A stretch of DNA of 64,000 nt, taken from Selaginella moellendorffii. Its lineage: Eukaryota; Streptophyta; Lycopodiopsida; Selaginellales; Selaginellaceae. The stretch lies in contig NW_003314283.1 in assembly GCF_000143415.4 (NCBI RefSeq), positions 857,769 to 921,768 of the forward strand, in the 5' to 3' direction. Numbering within the stretch: position 1 is the first letter of the stretch; each line of letters begins with the position of its first letter. The position numbers and the translations under genes are program-made. The notes below the pieces were generated by a model. That model did not search any database and was not told where the DNA came from. It was given only the letters and a program-made list of their open reading frames with translations. Of the stretch, positions 9,980-22,712 are shown in pieces.

Positions 9980-11582
9980 TCAGGGTTCTCTAGAAGATGG
10001 GCTGGGATCTGGAGGAACGTTAGGAGGAGGCATCGGTAGATCTGTAGGTGGTATTAACTCCTCCTGATCCCTTTGTATGAAGTGTTTCAGCTGTTGCACA
10101 TGCACAATCTCTGAACGATCGGCCTGCTGAACGTCATGCCGAACCTCATAAACTCCAATACGGTCCTTTCCATTGCGCAAGAAGCCCCTTAGATAAACCA
10201 CGTACCGTAAAATGGGGAAAACGGACTAACACTAAATCATCCACTTTGTACTCCGCAGGTGGACGATGATGGGAGTTGTAGCGTCGTTGTTGTCCCATTT
10301 GTATGCGGCCTAAGTGTTCGGCAGACTTTGCTCGGACAAGTGGAAGAATGCTCGTCAAATACTGATCCCATGATCTAGCATCAGCAGCTTGTGGCAATCG
10401 CGAAGGTAAACCTAGTTCCATTAGTAATATTGGATCATGACCATATAGGAGTTTATATAGTGAAGCACTAACAGAACTCTGCACCCCTGTAACATATGCA
10501 TACCGAAGAGACAACAAATAACCATCCCAATCTGAATGTTGAAAGTTCACATATTTCGCAATCATCCCTTTGAATGTCCGAACAAATTGTTCCACCAGAC
10601 TGTCTGATTGTGGATGATAAACACTTGTGAAAGTGTGGCATATCCCCAATCGAGACGTCAAAACATGAAATGCCTCAGCCATAAATGCAGGACCATTATT
10701 CGAAAGAATCCGCTCTGGACAAGAATGCTGGAATACCACTTGATTGAGGAGGAAGTATCCAACAACAGTTGCAAAGGGGCTAACAAGAGCACCAACTTCC
10801 ACCCAACGAGTCAAGTAGTTAGAAGCAATAATAACATACTCATTACCAGCAGTCGACCGTGGAAAAGGTCCCATAAGATCAAAAGCCACTAACTCAAATG
10901 GACGGGAAACCGCAATTGACTCCAACCGTCCTTTTGCAGCACAAGGGGGAGTATTACGAGCTTGGCACCAAATGCAGTTATGCACATACCGGATAATATC
11001 ACGTCGCATCTCTGGCCAATAGAAAGACCTGCACAACTTCTCAGTGACATGACGATGTCCCATATGCCCACCTAGAACAGGAGAATCATGGTAGGCATGG
11101 AGAAACCGCGGAATAAACACCGAAGGCACCACCGGCCATAAGTGATCATCAAGATCCGTCCCCACAAAATAAAGAATGCCATCTTCAAGGCGATATTGAG
11201 AATGTAAATGCTGGAAAGGCAAGTCATCAGCAAGTGATGTAGGATTCTCAAACCCATCTCGAAGCTTTCGAATCCACGGCTCAATCTTTTGAGCCTCGTG
11301 AACCTCATCAAGAGAAGGTAGATCTTGCTCTGCGCTCTGTGGACACTGAACGTCAAGGACAGCAACCGCCAACGGCACAGAATCCTCATCTAGAAAATCC
11401 ACAGATGCTGGAATAACAGGTTCGTCAGAAACATAAGAAGTGAGTGGAGAAGGAAGAGGAGCTCGAGAAAGGGCATCAGCATCAGCCATAGAACTCCTTG
11501 GGCGATGAACAACATTGAAATCATATATCTGAAGCTTCAAAGCCCATCGAGCCGTACGACCAACCAGGTTCTTCCGCTTCAA
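9980..11582 (-). pseudogene. Gypsy RNase H end and integrase
   Basis: A long frame (10146-11582) plus a shifted frame (9980-10201). It opens with the end of RNase H (ARWALKLQIYDF, then HRPRSSMADADALSRAP). The integrase zinc finger is seen as HMGHRHVTEKL then NCIWCQARN (HHCC). The core has DLMGPFPRS (first Asp), LSNNGPAF (the second Asp is replaced by Asn) and YHPQSDSLVEQFVRTFK (Glu kept). The tail has GPY and a SEIVHVQQLKHF segment. I see no chromodomain. The frame change near 10150-10200 and the Asp-to-Asn change indicate inactivation. Confidence 0.85.
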
Positions 11583-12089
11583 TAATGAAGTAACAGTAGC
11601 ATGGTCACCTTCAAGTAACGTCTGAGAATCATGTAGATATGCATGAAATTTCTCGAAACCCTAGACTGCTGCTAAACACTCCTTCTCCGTCGTGGAGTAG
11701 TTCATCTCCGCTGGTTATAATGTACGGCTTATGTATGCAATGGGATGGCGCTGACCAGGCACACTCGAGCTCTCTTGCATCAACACACCTCCAAGACCAA
11801 TGTCAAAAGCATCCACGCGCAAAATAAAAGGTCAAGTGTAGTCAGGATATGCCAAAACCGGAAGAGTCGTCAATAGCTCTTTAAGATCTACTAACGCTCG
11901 CTCACAATCCGGAGACCAGATGAAAGATGACGTTGATGACTTCAACAATGTTCGCAATGGTGTAGTGCGATCGGAAAGATGATCCACAAAACGACCGAGA
12001 TACTACACCTTACTCAAAAAGCGCTGCACATCATTCACACACTTTGGAGTAAAGAACTTTAGAACAGCCATAAGTTTGTCAAGATCAAC
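11583..12089 (-). pseudogene. Decayed Gypsy RT-connection/RNase H region
   Basis: Between the reverse transcriptase and integrase frames, this part should encode the thumb and RNase H domain. Short coding traces are visible on the minus strand, but stops and shifts interrupt them, starting with a TAA right after the RT segment ending ISRKGL. Confidence 0.6.
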
Positions 12090-13516
12090 TTACAAACCCT
12101 TACGAGAAATACGGTACCCAAGATAAGTTGTGTCCTTGGACCCAAACACGCACTTTGACCGCTTCAGCTTTAAACCAACGTTGCGTAGTCGATCCAACAC
12201 TTTACAAACATCACGAACGTGCTCCTCCCATGTCCCCTCCGAGTGGATCAAGACATCATCAATGAAGTCAGCAGTCACCTCCGGCATATCGCATTGTTCA
12301 AACCAAATGGCATCACCAAGAACTCGTACAAACCAAATGGTGTACGAAAAGCAGTCTTAGGAATATCTTCTTCGACCATCGGTACTTGCCAACACCCAGA
12401 AGCAAGATCTAGCTTGGTGAACCAACGACTTTGCCCCAGACGATCCAAGAGATCAGTAGTGTGAGGAAGAGGATACACATCTGGGATCGTCACTTTGTTT
12501 AACAGACGATAGTCGATGTAGAAACGAATACTCCCATCAGGCTTCGTCACAAGATGAGGTTCACATGCCCAAGGACTCCGCGACTTCCGAATAACACCCT
12601 TCTCCAGCATTTCTTTGACGTTTGCGTGTAAAATCTTAATCTCCTTAGGTGACCGACGATGAACAGGAACCTTGATTGGACGAGCATCCCCGGTTTCAAT
12701 CAGATGACGTGTGGCAATCTTGGCCCCAGACGATAAGTCAAATTCAAAGAGATCAGAATACTCCTTCATGAGCCAGTCAACTGCTGCAACACAAAGATCG
12801 TCGGAGGGATTGGAAAAGGGAAAAGCAGAACAAGATGGAAACACAGAAAGAAAGAGTGGGGGAATAAAAGTAATGGAAGCAGAGGTAGAAGTAGAGGGAC
12901 GAAGAGATATGGAAGTGAGAGGAATGGATGAAATATAAGGAAGTATGAGACAAGGGGGAGAAGCCTCAAAGTCACACTTGGCATGATTGTGCTGCAACCA
13001 ATCCATACCAAGAATGAGGTCAAAAGCTTGACTCGGCACGAGCCGCAATGACTGCAACTCAAGCTCAAGATTACCCACACGCACAATTAGGTCCACCTCA
13101 TCCTGTGCATATGCATGTGTACGGCTGTTGCCATAAAGAATGAAAACTGGTTCCACCGCACGACGCAAGTGTAGACGACAACGTGTGGCAACAGGTCGAG
13201 TAATAGAAGATAAACTCGAACTTGTATCAACCAACATGGAGAGAATAATAGGAGACCTCTTGCTATAAAAATGAGCTTGGAAAGTAAACACTGGATGAAC
13301 TGGTGCCGAGTGAACCCCTTGATGATACTCTCGAAAGAAAGATGGAGGGGTCACTGATTTATTCGCGCAAGGTCCCTCCGTTACTCGTGCGACTCCTCGT
13401 TTCCCGGATGCATCTCGGTGTTCAGATCTTCTATTGCAGTAGCACCCATGGGACGTTGCTGACGCCAAGGTCTCCACCCAGGAAATAGAGGTCGCTAATC
13501 TGGAAAACGATGGCAA
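12090..13516 (-). pseudogene. Gypsy protease and reverse transcriptase
   Basis: The protease region has VDTSSSLSSIT, a degraded form of the aspartic motif, and a downstream LILGMDWLQHNHAKCDF, typical of Gypsy protease. Reverse transcriptase follows: HLVTKPDGSIRFYIDYRLLN, RWFTKLDLASGCWQ (first Asp), then FIDDVLIHSEGTWEEHV (the Asp pair) and TYLGYRIS. A frame break near 12275-12287 separates the fingers/palm from the Asp-pair segment. Confidence 0.88.
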
Positions 13517-13908
13517 CGCCGATAAGTATGACCAACTTCATCACACGCCCAGCAGCGAACATCACGGCCACGACCACGTCCTCGCGCTTGTCCTTGGACT
13601 CGAGCAGCAGCAGCATCAACCTCCATTGGAACAGGACCATCACCCATAGGAAGTGGAGCGGAAGGACGTGCAGCGAGAAGTGGAAGAGGCGACGTCTCAT
13701 AACGTTGTGCCAAGCGAAGAGCATTGTCAAGGGTGGCAGGAGCAAGTGCATGCACAAGTCTAACAAAATCTTGACGAAGTGCTGGCCACAACATTCCTAG
13801 CTTGATCCGCTCCGACATATTTGGCTCCGCACGAAGCAAAAGACTTCGGAAACGAACGCCAAATTGCATCACCGACTCAGATGGCCCTTGGCGAAGACGA
13901 TGCCTCAA
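13495..13908 (-). pseudogene. Gypsy gag C-terminal part with CCHC zinc knuckle
   Basis: A 137-codon frame. SESVMQFGVRFRSLLLRAEP is typical of the Gypsy gag (retrotransposon gag domain), followed by a charged GRGRGRD linker and the knuckle CWACDEVGHTYRRCHR (C-x2-C-x4-H-x4-C). The N-terminal half of gag is missing. It overlaps the pol frame slightly in another frame. Confidence 0.85.
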
Positions 13909-14445
13909 TGGTTGTTCTTGTACTTTTAGGATAACTTTCTATGGTTATAGAACATACAAGTAGACACATTATGACAAAATAGCTTGCATGTACACCATTT
14001 TGTAATTCTCTATATGTGAAAGAAAATCATAAGATCTTGTTGAATATAAAAGTTTGTGACTGCATTTCATCCATAACTTTAGCTTTTGATCTCTTTGTTT
14101 TTGTTCTTCTTCAAGCTGGATTGTATAGTCAACCAAGGCATGTCCTAGATGACAGCAACATGTTCTTCACCTTGTTGGATCTTCAAGAGCTGGATAGACA
14201 AGGTAAATTTGACCTATATTGGTTTTACACAATTCAAGTTTTTGGCAAGATTGGAATGGGTTAATTTAACAGCCCAATGCTAAAGGCAGCAGAATAACTG
14301 TGTTTTGCATTACCTTTAAATCATCTAGCTTGAAGATGTTATGAGACACACCTCACCACATACACATTAGGGCTTTCTGTTGTGTCCATTAGTGCAGTGT
14401 GCTTGACCCCAATTTATCTCATGGTATTTGAGTTGGGATAGTGCT

Positions 14446-14574
14446 ATGGAAGGAAAACCATCCATTCACAAGTTTGATGGAGAAGGTTTTGAGGGATTCA
14501 AGATCCATCTTGAACCCTGCCTCTTGTTTCATGGTTTGTTGGGGGTTGTAGATGGGACAAAGCTAGGGTTATAG
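14446..14574 (+). pseudogene. Start of Copia-type gag (truncated), copy 2
   Basis: A 42-codon frame starting MEGKPSIHKFDGEGFEGFK and ending at a TAG, parallel to the frame at 3139. Continuing coding traces are broken. Confidence 0.55.
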
Positions 14575-14983
14575 CATTGTTGAGGTGCATGAATGGCTAG
14601 AGGGAGCATTGCAATGTGCTTGTCCTCAAATGTTTTCTTTGTTGCTTCATTGATTCCCAAGTTCATTTCTGCAGCATTTTAGAAATGTTTGAGTGACACC
14701 TACAGCACCAAGAGTGAAATGGATACCTTTAACATCCATTCACAAATAGACTCCTTTAGGGTAGAGGAAAATAGCATCATCTAGACTTATATTGCCAAGC
14801 TCTAGGGCTTTTTCACACAGTTTGCAACTGTTGGAAAAGGAGTATGGCCATCTCAACTCAACAAGTAACCCCCAAGCCTAGACTTGTTCCCTAGAGTGCA
14901 ATGTACTTGGCTTCTATGCTAGAAAACAGAAATGGCCTTTATTATTAGCAAAGATAGCATCGATGTAGTATGTCAATATTGCA

Positions 14984-15178
14984 TCACCTCCCAAATAAGA
15001 AATGCATTTGGCAGCTTGCCAATGCATGTGTTGTACAACTCAAAGTCATAGTCATATATGCAATGTCAAGGTGAGTTGTTATGCCAAATATATAAGGCAT
15101 CAATGAGATGGCAATAGGGAGTCCCAACAAGTAGGGGCACACCTGTCTACTCAACTGTGAGATCAATGGCACCAACAA
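14984..15178 (-). pseudogene. Copia RT/RNase H junction fragment
   Basis: A minus-strand frame with LPIAISLMPYIFGITTHLDI and AYMTMTLS, matching the Copia segment YASAVGSLMYA-TRPDIAYAVG-LSR. Only this piece is readable; upstream stretches (14880-14960) continue the homology in broken form. Confidence 0.65.
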
Positions 15179-15219
15179 CCATCAAGTCTTGATAGGGTGG
15201 CAATCATGCATGATCAAGT

Positions 15220-16947
15220 TGTGAGACACAAATCCCTAAGCCCCAAAGTGGAGCTGAAAGGGCACCATGTGGTGGTGGCCGAAGCAAAAGCCAAATGAGT
15301 GTAACACGTTTGGACTAAAAGCTTCGACTTAAAAGGTCGAGAGCAGGAGTGGAACTCCCAATGAAGTGCTCGAAGAACAAGCATAAGATGAGCGATAAGT
15401 GAGTCTCTAGAAAAGGGACAAGAGGACCAACACATGACATATGGAAGAGTTTGAGATGAACCCAAGATGGACCCAAGATGAAGTTCGAGAAGGACTCGAG
15501 ATGGACCCAAGATGAAGTCTGAGATGGACCCGAGATGGACCCAAGATGGAGTCTGAGATGGACCCAAGATGGAGTCTGAGATGGACCTGAAATGGACCCA
15601 AGATGGACCCGAGATGGAATCTGAGATGGAATCCGAGATGGAGTCCGAGATGGACCCGAGATGGAGTCCGAGATGGACCCAAGATGGACCCGAGATGGAG
15701 TCCGAGATGGAATCCAAGATGGACCCGAGACAGAGTCCGAGATGGACCCAAGATGGACCCGAGATGGAGTTTGAGATGGAGTCTGAGATGGACCTAAGAT
15801 GGAGTTTGAGATGGCGTTTGATGTCGAGACTGAGACCGAGACCGAGATCGAGACCAAGACCAAGACCGGGACCGAGACCGAGACCAAGACCAAGACCGGG
15901 ACCGAGGTCGAGGCTGAGACTGAGCTTGAGCTTGAGCCCAAGTCCGAGTCCAAATCCGAGGGTGAAAGCCCAAAGCGTTCGTCTCCCAGACCCTGGGGGG
16001 TTTGGTGAGCTCCAAAAGTATAGTAGGGGGAGGACTCAAGTGGAGCCAATTTGGCCAGGAAAGGCTAGTTTGGCCCAAGAAGGATGTGCTCAGGTGTTGG
16101 GTGATGGGATAACCACTGGGAAGTCTAAGGCTAAAGTGATTATGGACTGACAAGTGGGGTAACTTGGTGAAGTGTTCAAGAGCCGGCTCTAGTTCCCCCG
16201 GGAGATCAAATGGCCGATGCTCCCAGTCCAAGTATGGGTGGCACTACCTACTTGGATACCTAGTGTGGCTCAACGGAACCTCGCTCTAAGCCCATGGCTA
16301 GAGCACCAAAAGGCAGAAGGTGGGGAGAGTACCCATGAGGCTCGTGTAAGGCCACGGTGTTCCAAAATGTTGTCCCAAAACTGTGAAAAGGAAAAGGAGC
16401 AATCCTCTAGTGTAGTGACTAAGGATATGGTCATATAGTGAGGAAGTCCCAAAGGATAATGGGACTTAGAGGTCGGGCTTACAGGCCTTATTCCAGTGGT
16501 AGTGTTGGCAAACACAGCCATAGACAGAAAGGGACTTGGTGGGGACTGAAAAAGGGATATTGGGGAAAATTGTTCCCCATGTTTGCGAACATCTTAAGGA
16601 TGCTAAGGAGTGGATCTGGGATGACCACTCATGGACGGATGGCCTAGTTTTGGAGAGATAGGACTGTGATCCAAGTGGTATTGGACCACTAGTGTGGCAA
16701 AGGTGATGGGGCATGGCCTTAACATAACGGGCTGATATGTCGGTGGTACCTTTGAGTGTCGATCATGGGACCGGACACATGGAGCACTTGGACCAAGTGT
16801 AAAGGTTGAGTGGCAAGGGTGCCATTCTCGGGGCTAGCAAACCCCAAGTCCGGAATAGGACTTATGGAGGTTGTGAGTGAGACTCTTCCAAGTAGTCAGA
16901 GGGGTGGTTAAGTGACTAAAGTGAAATGGAAAATTTAGTAGCTTACA
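15220..16947 (+). repeat. LTR 1 of element A (non-autonomous LTR retrotransposon)
   Basis: A 1.73-kb LTR starting TGTGAGACACAAATCCC and ending GTAGCTTACA. It recurs at 20995 (split), 40150-42093 and 46174-48006 (the last two reversed). It contains a minisatellite block at about 15440-15830 (variants of GAGATGGACCC and GAGATGGAGTCC, period about 11-12) and a hexamer block of GAGACC type at ~15825-15960. The repeats create long open frames rich in Met-Glu-Ser-Glu or Ser-Asp that are not genes. Confidence 0.9.
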
Positions 16948-19900
16948 ACTTGGTATCGGAGCTGTTCCTTAGTCTGACTTTTATTGGTAGCCAAGTATAT
17001 CACCACTTGTATTGGAATTGAAAGGTCTTAGATATGGACCTATCCTCGAGGAGTTGCATGTTGAGAAGACATGGCTCTGCATTCAAGTTCATGTGTGAAC
17101 TCGTGCACAATGTGGTGGATGAAAAAGGGCCAGTAAGGGAACGACTTTGGGATCTTGGGAATAGTATAAAGTTTTCCTCAAAGAGTTGAGGATGTGATCC
17201 GGATGAGTGTTTGACTTAGCAAACTGACTAATGTAGTTGTGATAAACAACTATAGTTGGGATCATGGGAAAAATAAAGACTTCAGAACAATAAAGGAGTC
17301 ACAAAGATTATCCTTATATAGTTGAAGCTGGTGCTCATGAATTTGAGACCAGAATTGATGACCGTGAGAGGTCAAGTATGGATGAGGACATAAGTCCTGG
17401 GGCTACCTTTTATAAATGTTAGAACAAACCCAAGGAGTTAGGGGTGTGCTTAGAGGATGAGTCGGTATTCTCATCATATGGACGGATAGTACTAAGGGGC
17501 AAAAGTAACCTATAAGGAATGAGAAATAATCAAGTGTCAAAGTAACACTTGCAAGGATAGTCCTTATGAGTAGGACATAAATACACGAAGTTATATTTTA
17601 GGTAGCTAGCACCTCAAAAATAGGACCTTACGGGTCATTGGATTAGCAAAGTCCAAAGATGTTAGAGGACTCAAGTAGAGTCAAGGAATGGGCCTAAGGT
17701 ATTGGTAAAAAGCATTTGAATTAAGGTGTGTTATGCCCCACAAAAGATGGGGAGGATCATAAGATCCAAGTATAAAAATAATGGTTATTTCATTGATGGC
17801 AGTATGTGCTATACTAAAGTTGTGGAAAAGGTGTTTCCAAAATAAAACAACTTTGACACAAAGTTGTGTGTAAACTCTATAGTGTAGTGCTAACGGATGG
17901 TTGGTATGAGAAAAAACTGTATTGGTTTTGGCAAGGACCTAAACATAAGTAAAAAGTGTTATAAAGGTAGGCTCATGGAGCCAATGGTATGGAGACACTG
18001 AATGTGCCAAAGTGTGATGCTTTGAGGTAAAGTTGGCAGGATCAGGAGAACCCCTTCCCAAAGGAATCCTAATGGAAATGGGAATGGCATAGCTTAAGCT
18101 ATAAGGCATGCCATTGGAATGTGGTGACCCAAATAATGATGGAGGTGTGGAAACATCAGTAATGAGTTGTAGAACTTGACAATTATGAGGTAACTAAACA
18201 AAAGGTGCAAAATAATTGATAAACTAATAGAAGGTAACTACCTAAGACTTCTTAGTGGGATAAGGAAGTTAAATATACCCTTATTGGGGATAAATTGTTT
18301 ATGTTGCAATATAGTAAGTCAATATTGTAAAGGGAATGCTTATTGTCAAAAATGCTATCATTGGGACACCCAAGCACTCTAAAACACCAGAAGGTGGTGT
18401 TTGGTGTCATGAAGGCAATGGATAAGGCCCAAGGGACTTAGTCCCTAGCGAATGATGGATAGAAGGTGCTATTCAAACATTCAAGGTTGTGGAGACGGGA
18501 GAAGTCCATTTACCCGAATTGAACAAAACTAAGAATGGAATTTTGGAAAGGCTAGTGATGGGCATATAAAAGCCCATAAGTAGTAATGTTAATCCCAGTG
18601 TGCGGGATTATAAAGGGAGCATACCTAGATTGAGGAGCCACTCTCTAGGCTATTAAGTAGGTTCATCCTTAAGAATACTTGCTAAGGTATGGTAGAAAGT
18701 GCAAAGCTATCCTTCTAATTTGGAGGAGAATAACCAAAGGAAATGTGCGAGGCAAAAAATAAGTAGTAGGGGGATAGAACCGAACCATAGGAATCGACAG
18801 ACATCACCAAAGATGGTTATGCAAGTTAGGAGTGGAAAATCAAGTGGGTGCTCAAGCTTGTTGTTACTAGTGACTGGGATGCCATAGCAAGTTTAAAACA
18901 CCATATTAGATTATATGGCCATTGGAAAGCTTATGAAAGGAGAGGCTTTAGCAAGTTAAGGAACAAAGTTCCTTGAAGGTTCCCAAAGACAATTCTAGGT
19001 GGATAAGTATTTAAAAAGCCAAGTGTAAATGGTTTATAGAGCGTGCGAAATCAGAGTGGCATAGCAAAAACGTGGTCTTGAAGCTTGCCATGAGGTGAGG
19101 CTATCAAGGTTGGGGAAGTAGTTCCTGAGTGTTCAAAGAGAGGGCTTTGAACGAAAGTCGATGGTTAAGGACTTTCACACTTATGCATGAACCATGTTAC
19201 GGTGGCTGGATGACGTGCTAGATGAGATTGGCAAGTCAGGGGAACAAATAGGTGCTAACTTAAGGTGCTAAATTAAAAAAGGGTGGCCATGGGGCCAAGC
19301 ATGGAGGAGTCCATGCATGATCACAAACATATCAAGTGAAAGGACTTGGCAGTGTGGAGGAACTATGTTCCTAAATTATAATTTGTAGTGCGCTTTAAGT
19401 ATAAGTTAGTGCATTGGTATGGGGAGTCACTCCAAACATCCAGTGTAATGCCGTCTATAGATGCATATATGGAGGTTGGGTTTGAGTCCTGACCCTCTAG
19501 TGCTTGGGTTCGAGTCCCAACTCACTAGGGCGAGGTGGTAGTTTGGAATATGAGAACATTCATTTTTCGGTGGTTATGGACTTTTAATAAGGAGACTAGC
19601 TTAGGCACACTACCAAGCGGGGGATGCCCCAGAGTCGTGATGCACAATTAAATTGTTTAGTGTGAAAGCCCGGCATATCTAACTTGAACACTTTAATGCA
19701 AGTGGCGCCAAGGATGTGGTGAATGAGATGGGGACATCAAGTCTTAGTTGCTATGGACCCTTGGCTACAAGGGTTAGCTTGGGTGCACCGCCAAGTGTGG
19801 GGGATACCCCCGAGGCCATAGTAAACAACTTAAAGGTCTAGAAGACTTAGTACCTATTAGCAAACCTATTAAGGTGCCAAGGTTATATCACTAAGTGATT

Positions 19901-20994
19901 TTATGGCTAAAACAAGAATAAGGTCCTTGTGAGGTTAAGGAATAAAGTTCCTAGTTCAAAGTGTTGATTTGAACTATTGATAATGGTATGGCTTGGTTAA
20001 GGTGACCAAGTGGGAATAACACCTAAGGGAAATGAATGGTGACAATGTAATGGCATAGTGAGTCCGAAGAAAATAATCTTTATAAGAGACCCATGGGAGA
20101 GTCACAAAGTTGGGCCATGGATAGAGCTCATAGCAGAAAATGCTAAAGAGATGTACTAGGGGTGAACACCCTTTGGACTTGGCAAAGCAAAGTCTTTGCT
20201 ATGGAACCAAAAGGATACCTCGAGAATGGAGGTAGTGATCCTATATTGTTTTGTGCAATAATTAATGGATAAGAGCAAAAGACTAGTGGCCAAGTTTGAG
20301 CCATGGGATTCATTGGAAATAATCCAAATGGCAAAGTTAGCTGAAAAACACTAATGTGTTGGGTGTTAATGGATTGTAGGAAAGAAATGTGTTTCGAAGG
20401 ATGGATTCCCAATTGCTTCGCTTTGGCGAAGGTGAAAGCTCTAAGGGAGGGAGTGGCAAGGTAGCCAAATGATAAAGCTGTGGACAGCTCTAGCATAAAT
20501 TATGATAACTAGAACTTAGTGCCAAAGGTGGCATGAAGTAGAAAAGAAAATGATGGTGCCCTCAAGTAGAGAACTTCCTAGGATAGGAAAGTGGAAATGC
20601 ACAATATGTGCAATACAAGGTGTCGGAGATACTTAGGAAATCGACTCCGAGAAGTCAAAATCAAAAGTTCCAAAGTGCAAAAGTTATATCGATGGAAACT
20701 AAGACTATTCAAAAATGAGTAGTAGGATTGAGATAAAGAAGGTATCTCTAACAGATTTAGCAAGAACTAAACTAATAAAAAGAGAGAACCACCACAAGTG
20801 GTCGAATGAGTCTCTAAGTTGGAGAGACTATGCTCCTTAGAAAATGAGCAAGGCATGGTGAGCCTTTGGTATCAAACCATTGACAAATATTAGTGAGGGG
20901 CCAAGGATGGAAAGGGTAATACATGCTGGTATTACTTTATAAAATAATTTATCATTCAATGAGGACATCGAACTTCGTCTATGGGTGGTAGAGT
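16948..20994 (+). mobile_element. Internal region 1 of element A, without gag or pol
   Basis: Begins directly with ACTTGGTATCGGAGCTG, a tRNA-Met-type primer site, and ends with the purine-rich ATGGGTGGTAGAGT before the next LTR. About 4.05 kb in between shows no gag, protease, RT or integrase in any frame. This is the layout of a LARD-type (large non-autonomous) LTR element. The same internal sequence occurs at 34985-36271 plus 56178-58720, and reversed at 42094-46173. Confidence 0.85.
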
Positions 20995-22270
20995 TGTGAG
21001 ACACAAATCCCTAAGCTCCAAAGTGGAGCCGAAAGGGCATCACGTGGTGGGGGCCGAAGCGAAAGCCAAACGAGCGTAACACGTTTGGACTAAAAGCTTC
21101 GACTTGAAAGGTTGAGAGTGGGAGTGGAACTCCCAACGAAGTGCTCGAAGAACAAGCACGAGGTGAGCGATAAGTGAGTCTCTAGAAAAGGGACAAGAGG
21201 ACCAACACATGACACGTGGAAGAGTCCGAGATGGACCCGAGATAGACCCAAGATGGAGTCCAAGATGGACCCGAGATAGACCCAAGATGGAGTCCGAGAT
21301 GGATCCAAGATAGAATCTGAGATGGAGTCCGAGATGGACCCAAGATGGAGTATGAGATGGACCCAAGATGGAGTCTGAGATAGACCCAAGATGGAGTCCG
21401 AGATGGAGTCCGAGATGGACCCAAGATGGACCTGAGATGGAGTCTGAGATGGACCCAAGATGGACCCGAGATGGAGTCCGAGATGGACCCGAGACAGAGT
21501 CCGAGATGGACCCGAGATGGACCCGAGATGGACCCAAGATGGAGTCTGAGATGGACCCGAGATGGAGTTTGAGATGGACTCAAGATGGCGTCTGATGTCG
21601 AGATTGAGACCGAGACCAAGACCGAGACCAAGATCGGGATTGGGACCGAGGTCGAGGCCAAGACTGAGCCCGAGCTCGAGCCCAAGCTCAAGTCCGAGTC
21701 TGAGGGTAAAAGCCCAAAGTGTTCATCTCCCAGACCCTGGGGGGTTTGGTGAGCTCCAAAAGTATAGTAAGGGGGAGGACTATAGTGGAGCCAGTTTGGC
21801 TAGGAAAGGCTAGTTTGGCCCAAGAAGGCTATACCCAGTGTTGGGTGATGAGTTGTTCACTGGGAAGTCCAAGACTAAAGTGAACATGGACCGACAAGTG
21901 GGGTAACTTGGTGAAGTGTTCAAGAGCCGGCTCTAGTTCCCCCAGGAGATCAACTGGCCAATGCTCTCAGTCCAAGTGTGGGTGGCACTACCTACTTGGA
22001 TACTTGGTGTGGCTCAACGGAACCTCGCTCTAAGCCCATGGCTAGAGCACCTAAAGGTAGAAGGCAGGGAGAGTACCCACGAAGCCCACAGTGTTCCGAA
22101 ATGTTGTCCCAAAGTCCCAAACTATGGAAAGGAAGAGGGATAGCCCTCTGGTGTTGACCAAGGACACAATCACACAGTGAGGAAGTCCTAGAGGATAGTG
22201 GGACTTAATGGTCGGGACCGTGGGCCTTGATTCAGTGACAGTGTTGGCAAACATGGCCCAGGACAGAAAG
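20995..22270 (+). repeat. LTR 2 of element A, left part (split by transposon I)
   Basis: Starts TGTGAGACACAAATCCC like LTR 1 and follows it, minisatellites included (21220-21600), up to GGACAGAAAG at 22270. There transposon I interrupts it. The LTR resumes at 34566 with AAAGGGACTTGG. It differs from LTR 1 at many bases, so element A is old. Confidence 0.9.
22267..22270. other. Left target-site duplication of transposon I (AAAG)
   Basis: In uninterrupted LTR copies the site reads CAGAAAGGGACTT. Here AAAG precedes the element and AAAG follows it at 34566-34569, fitting a 4-bp duplication. The flanking two bases (AA left, AT right) leave a small uncertainty in the exact ends. Confidence 0.6.
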
Positions 22271-22272
22271 AA

Positions 22273-22294
22273 GCTCTATTTCGTTAAAGTGGGA
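22273..22294 (+). repeat. Left terminal inverted repeat of transposon I
   Basis: Begins GCTCTATTTCGTTAAAG and ends in GTGGGA; exactly the reverse complement of 34542-34563. A second small inverted motif (GTGGGA...TCCCAC, 22289-22310) follows inside it. Confidence 0.92.
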
Positions 22295-22712
22295 ATTGTC
22301 ATTATCCCACTTGTAAAATAAGGTTTCCAAACCTTTATATAGTATATAAATATAACAAAATTCAACTGCATTGAGGCATATGCCATTTTATTTTAAACAA
22401 GGAAATGTCTACTCAATCACTTCTCCTCCCCCTGCCACTGCTTCACCTCTCTCTTCTCCTTGTCATCGTCGTCCAATTTCTTTCCATCCTTTTAATATTG
22501 GCTTAGTTGCTCTGAGTCTAGGTGGAGCCCAAGTCCCCATTCAATCTTTACTTTCCCCTTATTAATAAAACAACTTCGTAGACTTCCAATAACATGCTGT
22601 AACACTTCTAGTATAATGCAAATCCTCTCAAAGAATTATCTTTTAATATTAATACAATGGCATGGAACCCCATGCCATAATAAGTTACATTTTTAAATAA
22701 ATACATGCCATC
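22295..22712. other. Left subterminal region of transposon I, noncoding
   Basis: Downstream (3') of the minus-strand gene. AT-rich, with pyrimidine-rich stretches and one degenerate palindrome copy at 22656-22680. No gene seen. It probably carries the 3' UTR and poly(A) site of the ParB/methyltransferase/HAD gene. Confidence 0.5.

Larger units (their letters stand above)
9792..13920 (-). mobile_element. Ty3/Gypsy LTR retrotransposon, 5'-truncated and decayed
   Basis: Read on the minus strand the order is gag with a CCHC knuckle, protease, reverse transcriptase, RNase H, integrase, polypurine tract and a short 3' LTR. This order (integrase last) is Gypsy type. The 5' LTR and the start of gag are missing: at ~13920 the sequence switches to a Copia-like remnant. 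Frames are broken at several points, so it is not autonomous. It abuts the duplicated kinase flank, so it inserted there after the duplication. Confidence 0.88.
13921..15219. mobile_element. Copia-like LTR retrotransposon remnant, copy 2
   Basis: Closely related to 2600-4030: an LTR-like part (13925-14420), a primer-like site TGGTATTTGAGTTGGGA at ~14422, a plus-strand gag start at 14446, and minus-strand pol coding at 14880-15180. It is cut on the left by the Gypsy element and on the right by the LTR of element A at 15220. Confidence 0.65.
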
